DNA of 64,000 nucleotides, from contig CM041776.1 of assembly GCA_023374045.1 (NCBI GenBank), positions 280,735,999 to 280,799,998 on the forward strand, given 5' to 3'. The notes under the pieces were generated by a model that made no database searches, was not told the origin of the DNA, and saw only the letters and a program-made list of their open reading frames with translations. Position 1 is the first letter of the stretch. Each line of letters opens with the position of its first letter. Below are positions 22,393-34,556 of the stretch, in pieces. The position numbers were made by a program, and so were the translations under genes. This DNA comes from Limonium bicolor. Its lineage: Eukaryota; Streptophyta; Magnoliopsida; Caryophyllales; Plumbaginaceae.

Positions 22393-23461
22393 TGTAACAC
22401 CCCCGAATAAACTTCCCACAATGCAAACGTCGCGCCTAGCCAAATTACGAGTTAATTATGCAGCGGATCATAACTACATCTGGGTGCCACAGACGCCAAC
22501 CACCCACGTGGTTGACTCCACCACAACGCCAACTCCAGGTTACGGTCTGTATGACTGGAAGTCCAACCTTAACGAAATCTAATACCAACATAAAGTACAA
22601 TCCGAGTACCGAGCGTCTACAGTATGGTTAATAACTTAAGCACACAATCTGAAAGAGTGCATCCATTTAGTTCAACACAGTACATCCCATAACTCAAACT
22701 CGAGAATCCAAAAGTAATTTCCCAGGTAGACTACCCCCATGATAGCCATCCCGCCTACGCTCCGTTATCGACCGGTTCAAATACTTGTAAAAATTGTGTT
22801 GTAAAGGACTTAGCAAACTACGCTGAGTATGAACGTGTGAAGCCCGTATGTTGCCGGGCTACACGACTACTTGGTCGAATATTATTAAGTCAATTTACAT
22901 GCTATAATAAAGCAGTAAAGCAAATCACAATACATCATAGTTTCATACACACTTAAGGATAGCAACGCATTAGCAACAAGCAACCAAGCAAAACATGTTG
23001 GCAACATAGTAATATCAAACACGCAACCGAGCACAACAAGCTACTAATATAGCAACAGCAATCATGTAAGTCATCAGACGTATGCATAGGAATGTTTACC
23101 AATGATCCTCACTATAGAATCGTTCGAGCGTTGTGTGTTTTCATTTCTTTTCTCTTGTTCCCACGATGTGTATTTTCTTTCTCTTTCCTTGCACCAGGTC
23201 TGGGGATATAGTTTAGATCCCGTGACCATAACATATAGGTGCCAATCTTTCCTTGTTTCTTAAAGAATCACATTTGTGAATTTTCTTATTTGCTTGGTCT
23301 CATTACAGATGTTTTCCTCTATTCTCTGGCACCGAGTCAGGGGATAAAGATTAGATCCCGAGACTTTATTATGTAGGTGCTAATCATTCCTTGTTTCTTT
23401 AAGGGTTATTTGTGAATTCTTTTATCACCGTACGTTGGAGGACGTCTCCTCCATAGCTAGT

Positions 23462-23592
23462 CCCCCATTCCCGACACCCAGGGTCGAGAAAGCGGAGTCA
23501 CCTCTAGACTCCAGGATAAGCTCCACCAATTTGTCACTCCCCATTCCCGACACCCAGGGTCGAGAAAGCGGAGTCACCTCTAGACTCCAGGA
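23462..23592. repeat. Tandem duplication with about 75-bp spacing
   Basis: The segment CCCCATTCCCGACACCCAGG through CTCTAGACTCCAGGAT occurs at about 23462-23518 and again at 23537-23592, nearly identical, separated by about 18 bp. Confidence 0.9.
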
Positions 23593-24949
23593 TGTGCTGA
23601 GAAAGTGGGGTCACCCAGGGACCCCCAAAACATATTCCTCCATAGACGGTCGAAGGATCTGATGCAGATGCCAACTCCCGATCATCCATACCGCGCGGTC
23701 CGAGCTGTTGTCTTCCCGGGTTGTTCTCGTGTTTCACCAGTTGGTACTTTTCGTTTCATTATCATTATAATCTCGACACCATAGTGAGTGTCATTAGCGG
23801 TCCTCTATAGTTAGAGAGGAGTTTCCCTCTTTGTATAGTTCTTTTGTTTGTCCACGTGGTTTTTCGTCATGTCCCACCAATTGAGATTTTTGCTCTTCAT
23901 ATCATTAATGAATAGACACAATAATGGGTGTCGTGGTAAATCCTCCATGGTTAGAGAGGAGTTCCCCGTAATAGGATTTTCTTTGTTTTCATAGTTCTCA
24001 GTGTTTCATCTCAAATTCCATAAACATGAAGGGACTACATTACTGTGTGCGCGCAATAATATACAACAATGATATAAAAGTCATACAACACGATAAGCAA
24101 GCAATCCAATTTCATGCTTTGATCTTAAGGTCCTTTCACACAGAGCACACAACACACACAAGCCGTGTAACACGGCAACATACGAACCACACATGTCCAT
24201 ACCTTAAAATAGTTGTCATGGATACTTGCACAAGGGTTCCCCACTGCTCATGGAACTCACTCCTGTAATAATTATTCGAATGGGTTAGAGAGCGTTTGAT
24301 CATGCGTTATTGTTCGTAGTTCAATTCATAATGTTTGTCCTAGCCTTAAGTGTTATAGTTGCCAATGTTGGACCTACTTACTCCGTTGGTTTGGGTCTAT
24401 TGTTTTAGTCAAGCAGTAACATTTAAGGTACTTCGAACTTGACCCAATATAACCCTCTCGTATTCTCTAGTATCATTCCTAATTACTTTTCGAATTCCTA
24501 TAAGTATGCTTTGTTTCGAATTATTCATCGGGTTATAATTCTAGACCTTTATTATTAATCCCTCTTAAACCAAACCAATGGTTACGGGTTGATACTCAAC
24601 AATTTAAGGAATACTTCTCCACTTCTATGCTCATTAACTTGGTTACTTCCCACTCTTAGTTCACCAAAGGTTTAGTTTCAAATTGCCCAACTGTACCTCT
24701 GTTATTAGGCCTCTTAGCACGGTTTTATATTCATACTCAATTCCTAATGTAGTCCCACTAAACAACTGGAGACCCATCTATCCAGAAGCACAGAAGTTTC
24801 CAAATTTGCGCACCATTCCCATGCGCTATCTTACTTGACTTCACCTCTAATGTAGGAATTTGATGTCTAACCTTATCGCATTCTTTTTGCTAACCTAGCA
24901 GCAGTTACTGGTTATAATTTGGGTTGATTTCTAAACCATTATCACACTC

Positions 24950-26000
24950 CACTGTCCTGAAGTTCAACTACACTGGGACACACAATCAGAGAAACTGAGA
25001 CACCAATCCGGGGCATACTCCCACTTAGGTTCTCTTTGTACTACATTAAATTATTCTCCTATCTTTTCCAAGTGTTTATAATCTCGCTTAGTCAATATCA
25101 GGGGTGTTTAAATTGAAGACCAGAACTAAGAACACTTGAAATGATCCTACCATTCAGTTATACAGAAGATACCGGTAACACTCTTGGAACTCACTGGACA
25201 GACCACGATCAAATAGAAACTGAAAACACATCTCAGTAAACTTCTTCCCTCTTGCATTTACACCTATTCCTATCCTTCTCAGAGCGTGTACAACTTAGTT
25301 AAGTGCTTAGGCAATGTTTAAGACTCATCATTGGGTGATTACCACCCTTATACCCCTTTTCAAAAGCAGTTATACTGATGCCACGATTGTAGAAAACTGG
25401 AGGCACCAACCCTGTATATTCCCTCTTCAACCTACCTTTTAGTTTATCAGCTGACTTATATTCTTACCCAAAATGTTTACCCGTTTAGTCAAAGGGATAA
25501 GCAAGGTTTTAAGCTTAGGACTAATCCAAAACATCACTGATAACTTCCTTAACCTCTCTTATACTGAAACCGAAGACTGTAAAAGACTGCAACACCAGTC
25601 TATATATTTCTTCCTTATTCCTGCTTTTCTGTTCATTGATGTTCCCTCTCAATTTACCCAAGGTTTTTACCCAAGTAACTGGGTATATTAGGATGGTTTT
25701 TGAACTTAAAAACAACTTTAGGCGAGGCCGTTCACGCATCTGAGATCCAGTTTACAGAAGCCAAAGTTGTAGGAAACTGTAGCACCAGCTCTGAGTATCA
25801 TCACCTCTATCTTGCTCTTTATACGTTGATCTGAAATTCCCACTCCTCTTCTAATGCATTAAGTTGATTACCGTTTTTTTTCTCAAGAGTTTACAAACCT
25901 AATTAGGTGTATCAACTAGGTTTTATGTTTATTAACAAGCACATGCCCCACTCTTAACATTTCTGAAGTTCAGTTGTGTAGAAACTACCGATTACAACAG
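24950..26000. repeat. Degenerate tandem repeats of about 200 bp
   Basis: Six or so poorly conserved units at intervals near 200 bp, each with a CTGAAGTTCA or CTGAAxC word, ACAGAA or GTAGAAAACT, ACACCA and a T/C-rich tail. Similar units continue past the inserted element at 32450-32900. Confidence 0.5.
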
Positions 26001-26108
26001 AAATATGAAAACAGAATCTGAAACTCCCACTCCGATATCCTCTCTCATACTCTTTTCTTTTCTTGCGAATGATTTTCAATTTCTCCCCAATTTTCTTTAG
26101 TTTCATAG

Positions 26109-27613
26109 TGCTAACAGAGAAATTGTTAGGATAAACTATATACAAAAGAACAAAATAATAAACTAATCCTACAACTCTACTACGGGTAGCAAAAAATAAA
26201 CCCGGTCGGAGTATAGTGTAAATATATTACGACCGAGAGTATCGAACCCAAGGGACTTATAGAAAATTAGTCCTAATCCGGTAATAACCTATTTAAAAAA
26301 GGGGGGAAGGGGGAAATTGAATGTAATTCTAAACTAATGAAAACTAACTAAACTATGTGATAATTACAATGAAATTATTCTTGATTAAAGGAGTAAAACC
26401 ATCTAAGCATCAATGTGAACTCGAAACATAAGCACAAGCCTTCGAATTAACCAACAACTGAAACGCCGGGTGTCCTGCCGGATACCACTTGCACGGCATA
26501 TTCAAAGACATTGAAGATGCCGGACATTGGCCACCCGGCAGTGCATCCGGCATAGCCATAATGCATATTCTTTCTCCAGTTTCCGAGACGGGAACAGAAG
26601 ACTCATTACCTATTAACAATCCGAGCATATATCATGCCACGAAATGAACAAAGTAATGGGAAAGTGGGTTAATTCTCACTCTCACTACTAACTTCTTAAT
26701 TCATAAAAAGAAGTAAAAAGACCATTAAGAGAGTCTAACCTATCTTACTTGGGTTTTTGTCTTCCACAAGTAAGAATGCATGAAGAGAAAAAGAGATCAA
26801 CCAATTCTCCTACAATAAGAACCTTACTCAAAATAAACTTGAAATTATATTAAAGAGAACACATTGTTTTACAAGAAGGAATTCATCCCTAACCAAGAAC
26901 TAACAAGGATTTCTACTTCACCATCCACTCAAATAAGGAAGAAATACATAAGGGAGAAGGAGATTGAACATAGCCTCAACCCGAAAAGGAAATCTTCTCT
27001 TCTTCTTGTGGATGGATCCGTAGAAATGCCTTGGACACCAACACTTGGAATGTGGGCGGAAATGGAGTAATGAATGGAGTATAATATGGTGTTGAAGTGT
27101 GTTGAATTGTAGCCTTCCTCGGCCTATTTATAGGCATCAAAGTGACTCTTGCCGGGCGTCGTGCCGGGTCCCCAATAGCCGGCACAGGGAAATGCGCCCA
27201 ATGCTAACGGTCGAAACCGTCGATGTCCGTGCGAAACAGTGCTTATGCCGGGTATGACCTACCCGGCATCACATCCGGCAGCGGTTGGAAAACACGTGGA
27301 TCACATGTGCTGTCGTATGGTCAATCGAGGCGATTTTACACTTATGCCGGATAACATTTACCCGGCATAACATCCGGCAAGGCTTCTTTCTGTTCTGTAC
27401 TTATGCCGTGCAGAAACTACCCGGCATGGAGTCCGGCTTCAACTAACTTTTGCCTAGAAAATCATTCCTTGCACAGAAAACTCATAAAAACATAAGATTG
27501 TACAAATATTATACTTTAACACATAATTAGCATAAATAACATAAATATAACTTTATTTAGATAAATATAATACAAATCTAGTGCATAAAATATGATAAGT
27601 TTACGGCTTATCA
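26109..27613 (-). repeat. 3' LTR of TR-GAG-like copy 2
   Basis: 1505 bp, TGCT...ATCA. Contains GCCGG-type inverted-repeat words at 26462-26550 and 27150-27440, including ATGCCGGGTATGACC paired with ACCCGGCAT. Confidence 0.93.
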
Positions 27614-28779
27614 AGGCCCTACACTTACTTTTGCTAGTCCTCGAGCAAAACAAAATTAGAAAGAACTAATTACTTATGCACAAAACAGATAAACTTTAGA
27701 ATGAAATGTAGATTAATATTCTCAACTCCCTGACTCTATTTCATAAGTATCACTTAATCTACCTTATTCTATCAAAACATACTAATGGGTATAAAACAAA
27801 GAATTTCAAAACCGATCAAAAGCTTTTGGGCTATTTGCATAAGGGATTGTTGTATCTCTCCTTTTTCCGGTTTCCATCATTCAGCTCTATTTTTCAAGAG
27901 TTTCTGAATGTGGCCAAGACTCTCATCAATGGTTTTTATGAATCAGCCCTATTTTGCAAGGGTTTCTGAATCAACCATGATTTTTTGCATTGAAGAACTG
28001 GGAATTTAGGAGAAAAATAAAAGGAAAAAACTCTCGTATCTTTCTTTTATTCAGAGGCACTTTTATGCAACCTCTAGGAATATATTGCTTTTCCTTTGGA
28101 AGAAGATTTTTTTTTTCTTTTCTTTGTTTCTCTTTTTCTTCTTCTTTCTTTTGCACAAAAACCCTTTTAAGATTTTCACCCATAAGGTTTTTCACGATTT
28201 TGAAAGAAAAGAATAACACCCAGAAGTACATAAAAGAAAGAATTAGGAGAAAGATCATGTACTCATGTTAATAAAGAGAATCAAAAAGTTAAAAACAGGA
28301 ATCTATAAGTCATTAGAAAGCTTACCTCTTGAGAGAACAAGCTTTTAGTCATTCCTAATCTTATCTCGATCAAAAACATGTAAAAGTTTAGTAAAACATT
28401 GAATAAAACGCAAAAACTTATGCATATAATAAAAAACTTATTTTTTAAGGGGGGGCCCTGCCCTACACTTGGCAGGAACACTGTCCCCAGTGTTCGAAAG
28501 AGAACAAAAAATGTTTTTTTTTTTTTTAAGAAGAAAACGAAAATAACTAGGCTGAAAATATTGACGAAAACAAATCATATATAAAAAAAAAAATAGAATT
28601 AAATGTAAGAAAGGCTCCCCTGATTGACATTGAAGGTGTGAGGAGGACCCGCCCTACACTTAGCCTTTTAGGCTACTTGGCGTTATCTGAGATCCTTGGT
28701 AGAATGGTGACCGAATTCGCATGCTCCCGTGGATTGGTTTGCGTTTGAGATGGGAGTTGACCTTGCTGTCTTGGTTGCA

Positions 28780-30068
28780 TCAGAAATTGCTGTAATTGCA
28801 CTGCAACGATTTGTGCTCCTTGCGAATGGTCGAGATCTCGTTGTGAGCATCCTGGGTCTTGTTCATCAGGGCTGACATCATGTCACGAAGTTCAGCCATT
28901 TCAGCCTCTGATGATGATGTAGGATGGGATGGTCTGAATTGCCTTGGACTCCCTGGTAGCCGGCTTGACTCTGGAAGTGTTGAGGGGGTTGATTCCCCTG
29001 TTGCCATGGCTGCCGATACCCTTGGTTACTCATATAGTTGACTTCCTCAACATTCTGAAAGTCTGGAATGTCGGGGCTCGAAACGTGTGTGTGGTCGTGC
29101 ACTAACCACGTTCGCTTGTTGAGGAAGTTTGTTCATTGCTATTTGCTCCACCACTTTCTGTAGAGCGCTAACCTTCGTTGATGTCTGGGCATTGCTCTCC
29201 AACAACTGTCATGACTTTGCATTAATTTTGCAAATTTGGAGTCGCCCTCATCCACCTGATATAGACCCAGCGGTACTGCCCCTTGTTCCACCGGTGGCCC
29301 ATTCCCTAATCTCTTCGCAAAGAGATTCAACTCCACTAAGGAATTGATCTCCAGGTTTCTTCAATATGTCTGCACCAAGGGAGGAAAGGATCATGGTCTT
29401 GCATTGGTTGACCAATCCCTTGTAAAACAACTGAGATAGTTGTTCCTTGGTGAGGCCGTGGTGAGGACATGTGCGTTGCAACCCTTTGAATCTGTCCCAA
29501 GTCTCACAGATGTTCTCCGAGCTAGGTTGTCTGAAGTTGTAAATCTCGGCGATCATCTCCAGGGTGCGACTTGGAGGCATGAACTTGTCATAAAACTTGG
29601 TTGCCATGTCCTCCCATGTGGTGATGGTACTGGGGGTCAGACTGTGGTACCATTTGCTGGCGTTCCCGTAAGACTATGGGGGAAGAGAGCAAGTCTGGCG
29701 TATTGGAGGACATTGTTTGTGGAGGTTAGGCTATTTGTGTGTTGCAAGAATTTGGTGATGTGAAGCAAAGCATCGTCCGGGTTTGTACCATCGAACATAC
29801 CCAATTCCTTGATGCACCGTATTTGATGATATGGCTTAAGTTTTTGCCATTCATCGTATTCGTTTTGTGGAAGGAGAGGGAGGTCGATTGCGGGCTTTTG
29901 GCCTTGGTTAGAAGGCCGGTTTATGTTACGGACGGTAGGTGCTGCCATTGGTGTAGGATCTGCTTCTTGTAGAATTTGCTGTTGCCTTAAAGTTTGAAGC
30001 AGGGTTCTCTCGATCTCCGGATCAAAGTTGGCTAAATTGTCAGGAGTACTTGTTGACCGAAGAAGCAT
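28780..30068 (-). pseudogene. Athila-like gag of copy 2
   Basis: Read leftwards: N-terminal region with LLRSTSTPDNLANFDPE (30068), a linker, then the Retrotrans_gag domain: IRCIKELGMFDGTNPDD, ALLHITKFLQ, LQYARLALFPHSL, (frameshift near 29640) MATKFYDKFMPPS, EMIAEIYNF, ETWDRFKGLQRTCPHHGL, QLFYKGLVNQCKTMILSS. A C-terminal Q-rich tail follows (29102-28780: NYMSNQGYRQPW, AEMAELRDMMSALMN). It resembles Athila gag, which forms particles and packages RNA. Two frameshifts break the ORF; the break near 29640 lies in a homology block intact in copy 1, so it is either a recent mutation or an assembly error. No CCHC knuckle is seen. Confidence 0.82.
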
Positions 30069-30179
30069 TCACTTGGATAACTTCAGGAGGAGCAAGAGAA
30101 AATGTTATAATATTTCGTACTAATAAAATAAATAATATAATGATATAATTAGAATTATGTAAATACAAATGAACAAAAT

Positions 30180-30735
30180 TTTGGTTATGCCGGACAGAGT
30201 GCCGGGTGAATCTTACCCGGCAGTGGACTTCCTCCACTAATGCCGGGTGTGTTACAACCGGCATGCTACCCGGCGTGACCAAAAATCGAACATTACTTAA
30301 TTAAAAGAAAAAGTAAGGTAGAAGATAATCAATATATATACAAGAGAAAATTATTCAAGAAGATTTCCTTACTGTCCCTCTTATTTACGAAAATAAAATT
30401 GAGAAAATTTGAACATGCCGGGTGACGTGCCGGATACAACTTGTCCCCGCATCGGACTTCCTCCGAAATGCCGTGTGTAGGAAATCCGGCATAAAACACG
30501 GCAAGCGCAAAAAATCGAAATTCAAAATAAGAAACAGTAGTAGGGACTATATAAGAGAGAGAATAATGAATGGGAGTAGTAAAAGAACAACTTTAAATTG
30601 CCAAGAACTCCATACTGTAATAAATTTTGAAAACCTTGAAATGCCGGACGCAGTGCGGGTAAAACGTATCCGGCATCAAGACTTCCTCCGAGTTTGCCGG
30701 GTGACAGACACCCGGCACCCAAGCACGGCACATTC
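30180..30735. repeat. GCCGG inverted-repeat clusters upstream of gag
   Basis: Three clusters (about 30188-30280, 30415-30510, 30640-30730), each with several ATGCCGG(A/G), ACCCGGCA and CCGGCAT words and a GACTTCCTCC core. They lie in the 5' untranslated leader of copy 2 and can pair locally into GC-rich hairpins. Copy 1 has matching clusters at 21050-21390. Confidence 0.85.
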
Positions 30736-30846
30736 AAGTCTGCAAAACTAAGGGCGAAAATAAATTAAAGATCAAAGAATCAAAGAATCAAAGAATCAAA
30801 GAATAGGGCGTTTTTACCGAATTTAGGACTTGGACTAATTCCAAGT

Positions 30847-30863
30847 CCCCGGCAACGGCGCCA
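30847..30863 (-). promoter_or_regulatory. tRNA-Asp primer binding site (complement), copy 2
   Basis: CCCCGGCAACGGCGCCA, identical to that of the element at 1446-7214, three bases from the 5' LTR. Both families therefore use the same primer tRNA. Confidence 0.92.
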
Positions 30864-30866
30864 ATT

Positions 30867-32376
30867 TGCTAACAGAGAAATTGTTAGGATTAAAACTATA
30901 CAAAAGAACAAAAAATAAACTAATCCTACAACTCTACTACGGGTAGCAAAATAAAACCCGGTCGGAGTATAGTGAAAATATTACGACCGAGAGTATCGAA
31001 CCCAAGGGGACTTATAGAAAATTAGTCCTAATCCCGGTAATAACCTATTCTAAAACAAGGGGGGAAATTGAATGTAATTCTAAACCTAATGAAAACTAAC
31101 TAAACTATGTGATAATTACAATGAAATTATTCTTGATTAAAGGAGTAAAACCATCTAAGCATCAATGTGAACTCGAAACATAAGCACAAGCCTTCGAATT
31201 AACCAACAACTGAACACGCGGGTGTCCTGCCGGATACCACTTGCACGGCATATTCAAAGACATTGAAGATGCCGGACATTGGCCACCCGGCAGTGCCATC
31301 CGGCATAGCCATAATGCATATTCTTTCTCCAGTTTCCGACGGACGGGAACAGAAGACTCATTTACCTATTAACAATCCGAGCATATATCATGCCACGAAA
31401 TGAAAACAAGAATGGGAAAAGTGGGTTAATTCTCACTCTCACTACTAACTTCTTAATTCATAAAAAGGAAGTAAAAAGACCATTAAGAGAGTCTAACCTA
31501 TCTTACTTGGGTTTTGTCTTCCACAAGTAAGAATTGCATGAAGAGAAAAAAGAGATCAACCAATTCTCCTACAATAAGAACCTTACTCAAAAAAACTTGA
31601 AATGAAAATATATTAAAGAGAACAAATTGTTTTACAAGAAGGAATTCATCCCTAACCAAGAACTAACAAGGATTTCACTTCACCATCCACTCAAATAAGG
31701 AAGAAATACATAAGGGAGAAGGAGATTGAACATAGCCTCAACCACGAAAGGAAATCTTCTCTTCTTCTTGTGGATGGATCCGTAGAAATGCCTTGGACAC
31801 CAACACTTGGAATGTGGGCGGAAATGGAGTAATGAATGGAGTATAATATGGTGTTGAAGTGTGTTGAAGTGATGGCCTTCGGCCTATTTATAGGCATCAA
31901 AGTGACTCTTGCCGGGCGTCGTGCCGGGTCCCCAATAGCCGGCACACGTGGGAAATGCGCCCAACTGCTAACGGTCGAAACCGTCGATGTCCGTGCGAAA
32001 CAGTGTTATGCCGGGTATGACCTACCCGGCATCACATCCGGCAGCGGTTGGAAAACACGTGGATCACATGTGCTGTCGTATGGTCAATCGAGAGCGATTT
32101 TACACTTATGCCGGATAACATTTACCCGGCATAACATCCGGCAAGGCTTCTTCTTCTGTTCTGTACTTATGCCGTGCAGAAACTACCGGCATGGAGTCCG
32201 GCTTCAACTAACTTTTGCCTAGAAAATTCCTTGCACAGAAAACTCATAAAAACATAAGATTGTACAAATATTATACTTTAACACATAATTAGCATAAATA
32301 ACATAAATATAACTTTATTTAGATAAATATAATACTAAATCTAGTGCATAAAATATGATAAGTTTACGGCTTATCA
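30867..32376 (-). repeat. 5' LTR of TR-GAG-like copy 2
   Basis: 1510 bp, matching the left LTR apart from scattered short indels and substitutions. Contains the same GCCGG hairpin words at 31220-31310 and 31910-32205. Confidence 0.93.
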
Positions 32377-32381
32377 CATAG

Positions 32382-34556
32382 TTAAGAATTTGACATAGTC
32401 TTAACCTCTAAACAACTTAAATCGACAAGAAAACACCCCTAAGTTCTTTACACAATCAGTCAGTAAACTGGAAACAAGAGCTGATAATCTCTTCTATTTT
32501 CTGCTGGTTTATGATTCTAGTTTTCAACTTTTCCTCAATTATCTAGCTACTGTGTTACGTGGGTTTTTTCCAGTTTTTTTTTGAACTCAAAACAGACTCA
32601 GAATGACACGGTTAATCCCCTTGAAACTTGCCCAAACTGAAGCACAAAGTTGTAGAACTAAAACTAGACTGACATAATCTTACTAACTCTTTTCTTTGTT
32701 CATGGTTTGTCTTCCAATTCCCCCATATGGCTTTCCCACTCGCCTAAGTGTTTCATCAATATTTTTAGCCTCAAACCAGACTGTGAACACTTCTGGAACT
32801 CCATTATACAGAGATTACAGGTTGTGGACTTTATACATCAGTTATTATCCTAGAGCATTCAACAGACAGCACACACGTTTCCCCAGCTCAACGCTTCCGG
32901 GTTAGTCTCGGTAAGTTCAACAAAATGACATGCAAGATTAACTTAGTTTTAGATAGGGGTTTGGATTACAACCTTGGGGTTTCCTTTCAGATTTTGGTTG
33001 TTGTGTTTTGACTGGGGTCCCTTGCTTTACAACTGAGCTTGCACAAGAAAAGAAAATTACGGTTAGATGATGGCCTCGGTGAAGCTTTAAACCGCAACAG
33101 AAGACAAGGAAAACATGGTAGTGGGTGTCCTCACCTCGAACCGTTGTTCCAGACAGATTTGGTTGTGTTTTGTTGGGGATCCTGTGGTGCAGCATTGTAA
33201 AGCTCTCCAACCCAGGGTTCATGTGTGAACATGCAGAGGAATAAAGGTCTTAAGTAAGGTTCTCAACTGAACTGGAACGAGGCAAAGGAAACAAGGAAAT
33301 GAAATGAGCAAGGTTTTAGTTTGCGGTTATTACCTCCTGAAACATTTCTGGGGCGGGTTCTTGCTCGAGGACCGTTGGAGGTTCGGAAAGAAGGTTGCAT
33401 GCGAGTTCCTTGCGCGAAGAATGCGAGGGGGGTAGAGGGATTGTGCAAGGTTTCTTTCGACAGAATCAACCAGAGAGAATAAGAGCAGAATGAAAGAACA
33501 ACGGAGAGTAGATCTGGAGTAATTACCATGCGCTTGCATCTGAAGGGAAATGGCGTGGGTCTCTGTTTCAGCGATTTCAACCGATCTCTTCCAACAAGTT
33601 TGCATGCAAGGTTTAGACGAAGGAAAATGAAGGAGTTAAGGGAACTTGCGCGTGGAGGTTTTTGGCAACAAAAACAACAGAGAGAAACAGAATCGGAGGA
33701 GGCTAGTCGAGAGCTTACCTTGCGCTGTTCCAAATTCCCACAACTGGTAACTTGAAAAAGAAAAAACTTAGGCATGCGAGGAAGAATTAAAGGAGCTGAG
33801 TTCGTGTTCTTGCAGTTACGAGAAGTTGAAGACTCCTTCTCTGCACTTGCGCCATCGGGAAGCAATGGGGATGGAGTGAAGGTTTCTGGGTTTGGGTTTT
33901 GAAATCGGGACCACACATGCAAGAAGGGATGGGGCACCGGTTGTAAAGCAGAGACAGTCGTATGGGAAAATGGAAGGATTGAGTGTTTCTTATCAATCTG
34001 ATGACACCACTAGCAAGGAGGAAGGAAAAGTGCGAGTTGGAAATATGAAACTAATGGCATGTGGGCTTGTTCCAGAATTTTCGGACATGTTTAAACAAAA
34101 ATGGGGTCTGATTTTAATTTACTGACATATTAGAGTTAAGTAACACTTAAATGATTAGTGAAATGCCTCAATCATGGTTTAATTTAGTTGTTTAGTATTC
34201 CAGATCCTGCACATGTTTCATATATTATATTCACGTAACATAAGTTATTTGGTACACTCGTTATATGTCAACGAGTACCCGATTTATTTTAGTTCGCATA
34301 ATACGCTACACTTGTTTTGTACAATTGTTGTCATGTGGGTAAATTTAATTTGCTGGACTGTATAGATTATAGTCAAAACCCGATGAGCACCAATGCTTAT
34401 GTTGCAATGTGACTTGCTATCACATTCACGGACATTGTATGTCCCTTAGTACCATAGGTTATAAGTTATAACATGATTATATTTAATGTGTCAAGGTTAC
34501 TAAAACACTCCTCATATATTCAAGATTTATGTGTTTTAGCTATTAGGGGTGTTTCA
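32382..34556 (-). repeat. LTR-like tract, right part, ending GGGTGTTTCA
   Basis: Continues the tract interrupted at 26108. It includes further degenerate 200-bp-type units (32450-32900) and repeated G-rich words around 33300-33960. It ends GGGTGTTTCA at 34556, followed by ACCTACCCCCTT, the complement of a polypurine tract. The 224-codon minus ORF at 33937-33263 has no recognisable domain and is not called a gene. Confidence 0.5.

Larger units (their letters stand above)
22393..26108 (-). repeat. LTR-like tract starting TGTAACACCCCC, left part
   Basis: Begins TGTAACACCCCC at 22393, interrupting the LTR of copy 1, and continues to 26108, where the intact gag-only element was inserted. The right part resumes at 32382 and ends GGGTGTTTCA at 34556, followed by a CCCCCTT polypurine complement. 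These ends agree with a leftward Tekay-type LTR (start TGAAACACCC). At nearly 6 kb without the insertion it is unusually long, so more than one LTR may be merged. Contains a 75-bp duplication at 23462-23592 and degenerate repeats at 24950-26000. No genes. Confidence 0.55.
26109..32376 (-). mobile_element. Intact gag-only LTR retrotransposon (TR-GAG-like, Athila-related), copy 2
   Basis: LTRs at 26109-27613 and 30867-32376 (start TGCTAACAG, end GGCTTATCA) with target duplication CATAG at 26104-26108 and 32377-32381. The tRNA-Asp primer complement at 30847-30863 places the 5' LTR on the right. The 3.25-kb interior carries only gag; there is no protease, RT, RNase H or integrase. This matches the published class of terminal-repeat retrotransposons with GAG domain (TR-GAG), mobilised by autonomous relatives. 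LTRs are nearly identical apart from small indels, pointing to recent insertion. Confidence 0.93.

Noticed and set aside
33263..33937. 224-codon minus-strand ORF
   Set aside because: No recognisable domain, low-complexity Ser/Pro-rich product, inside LTR-like DNA with repeated words; open by chance.
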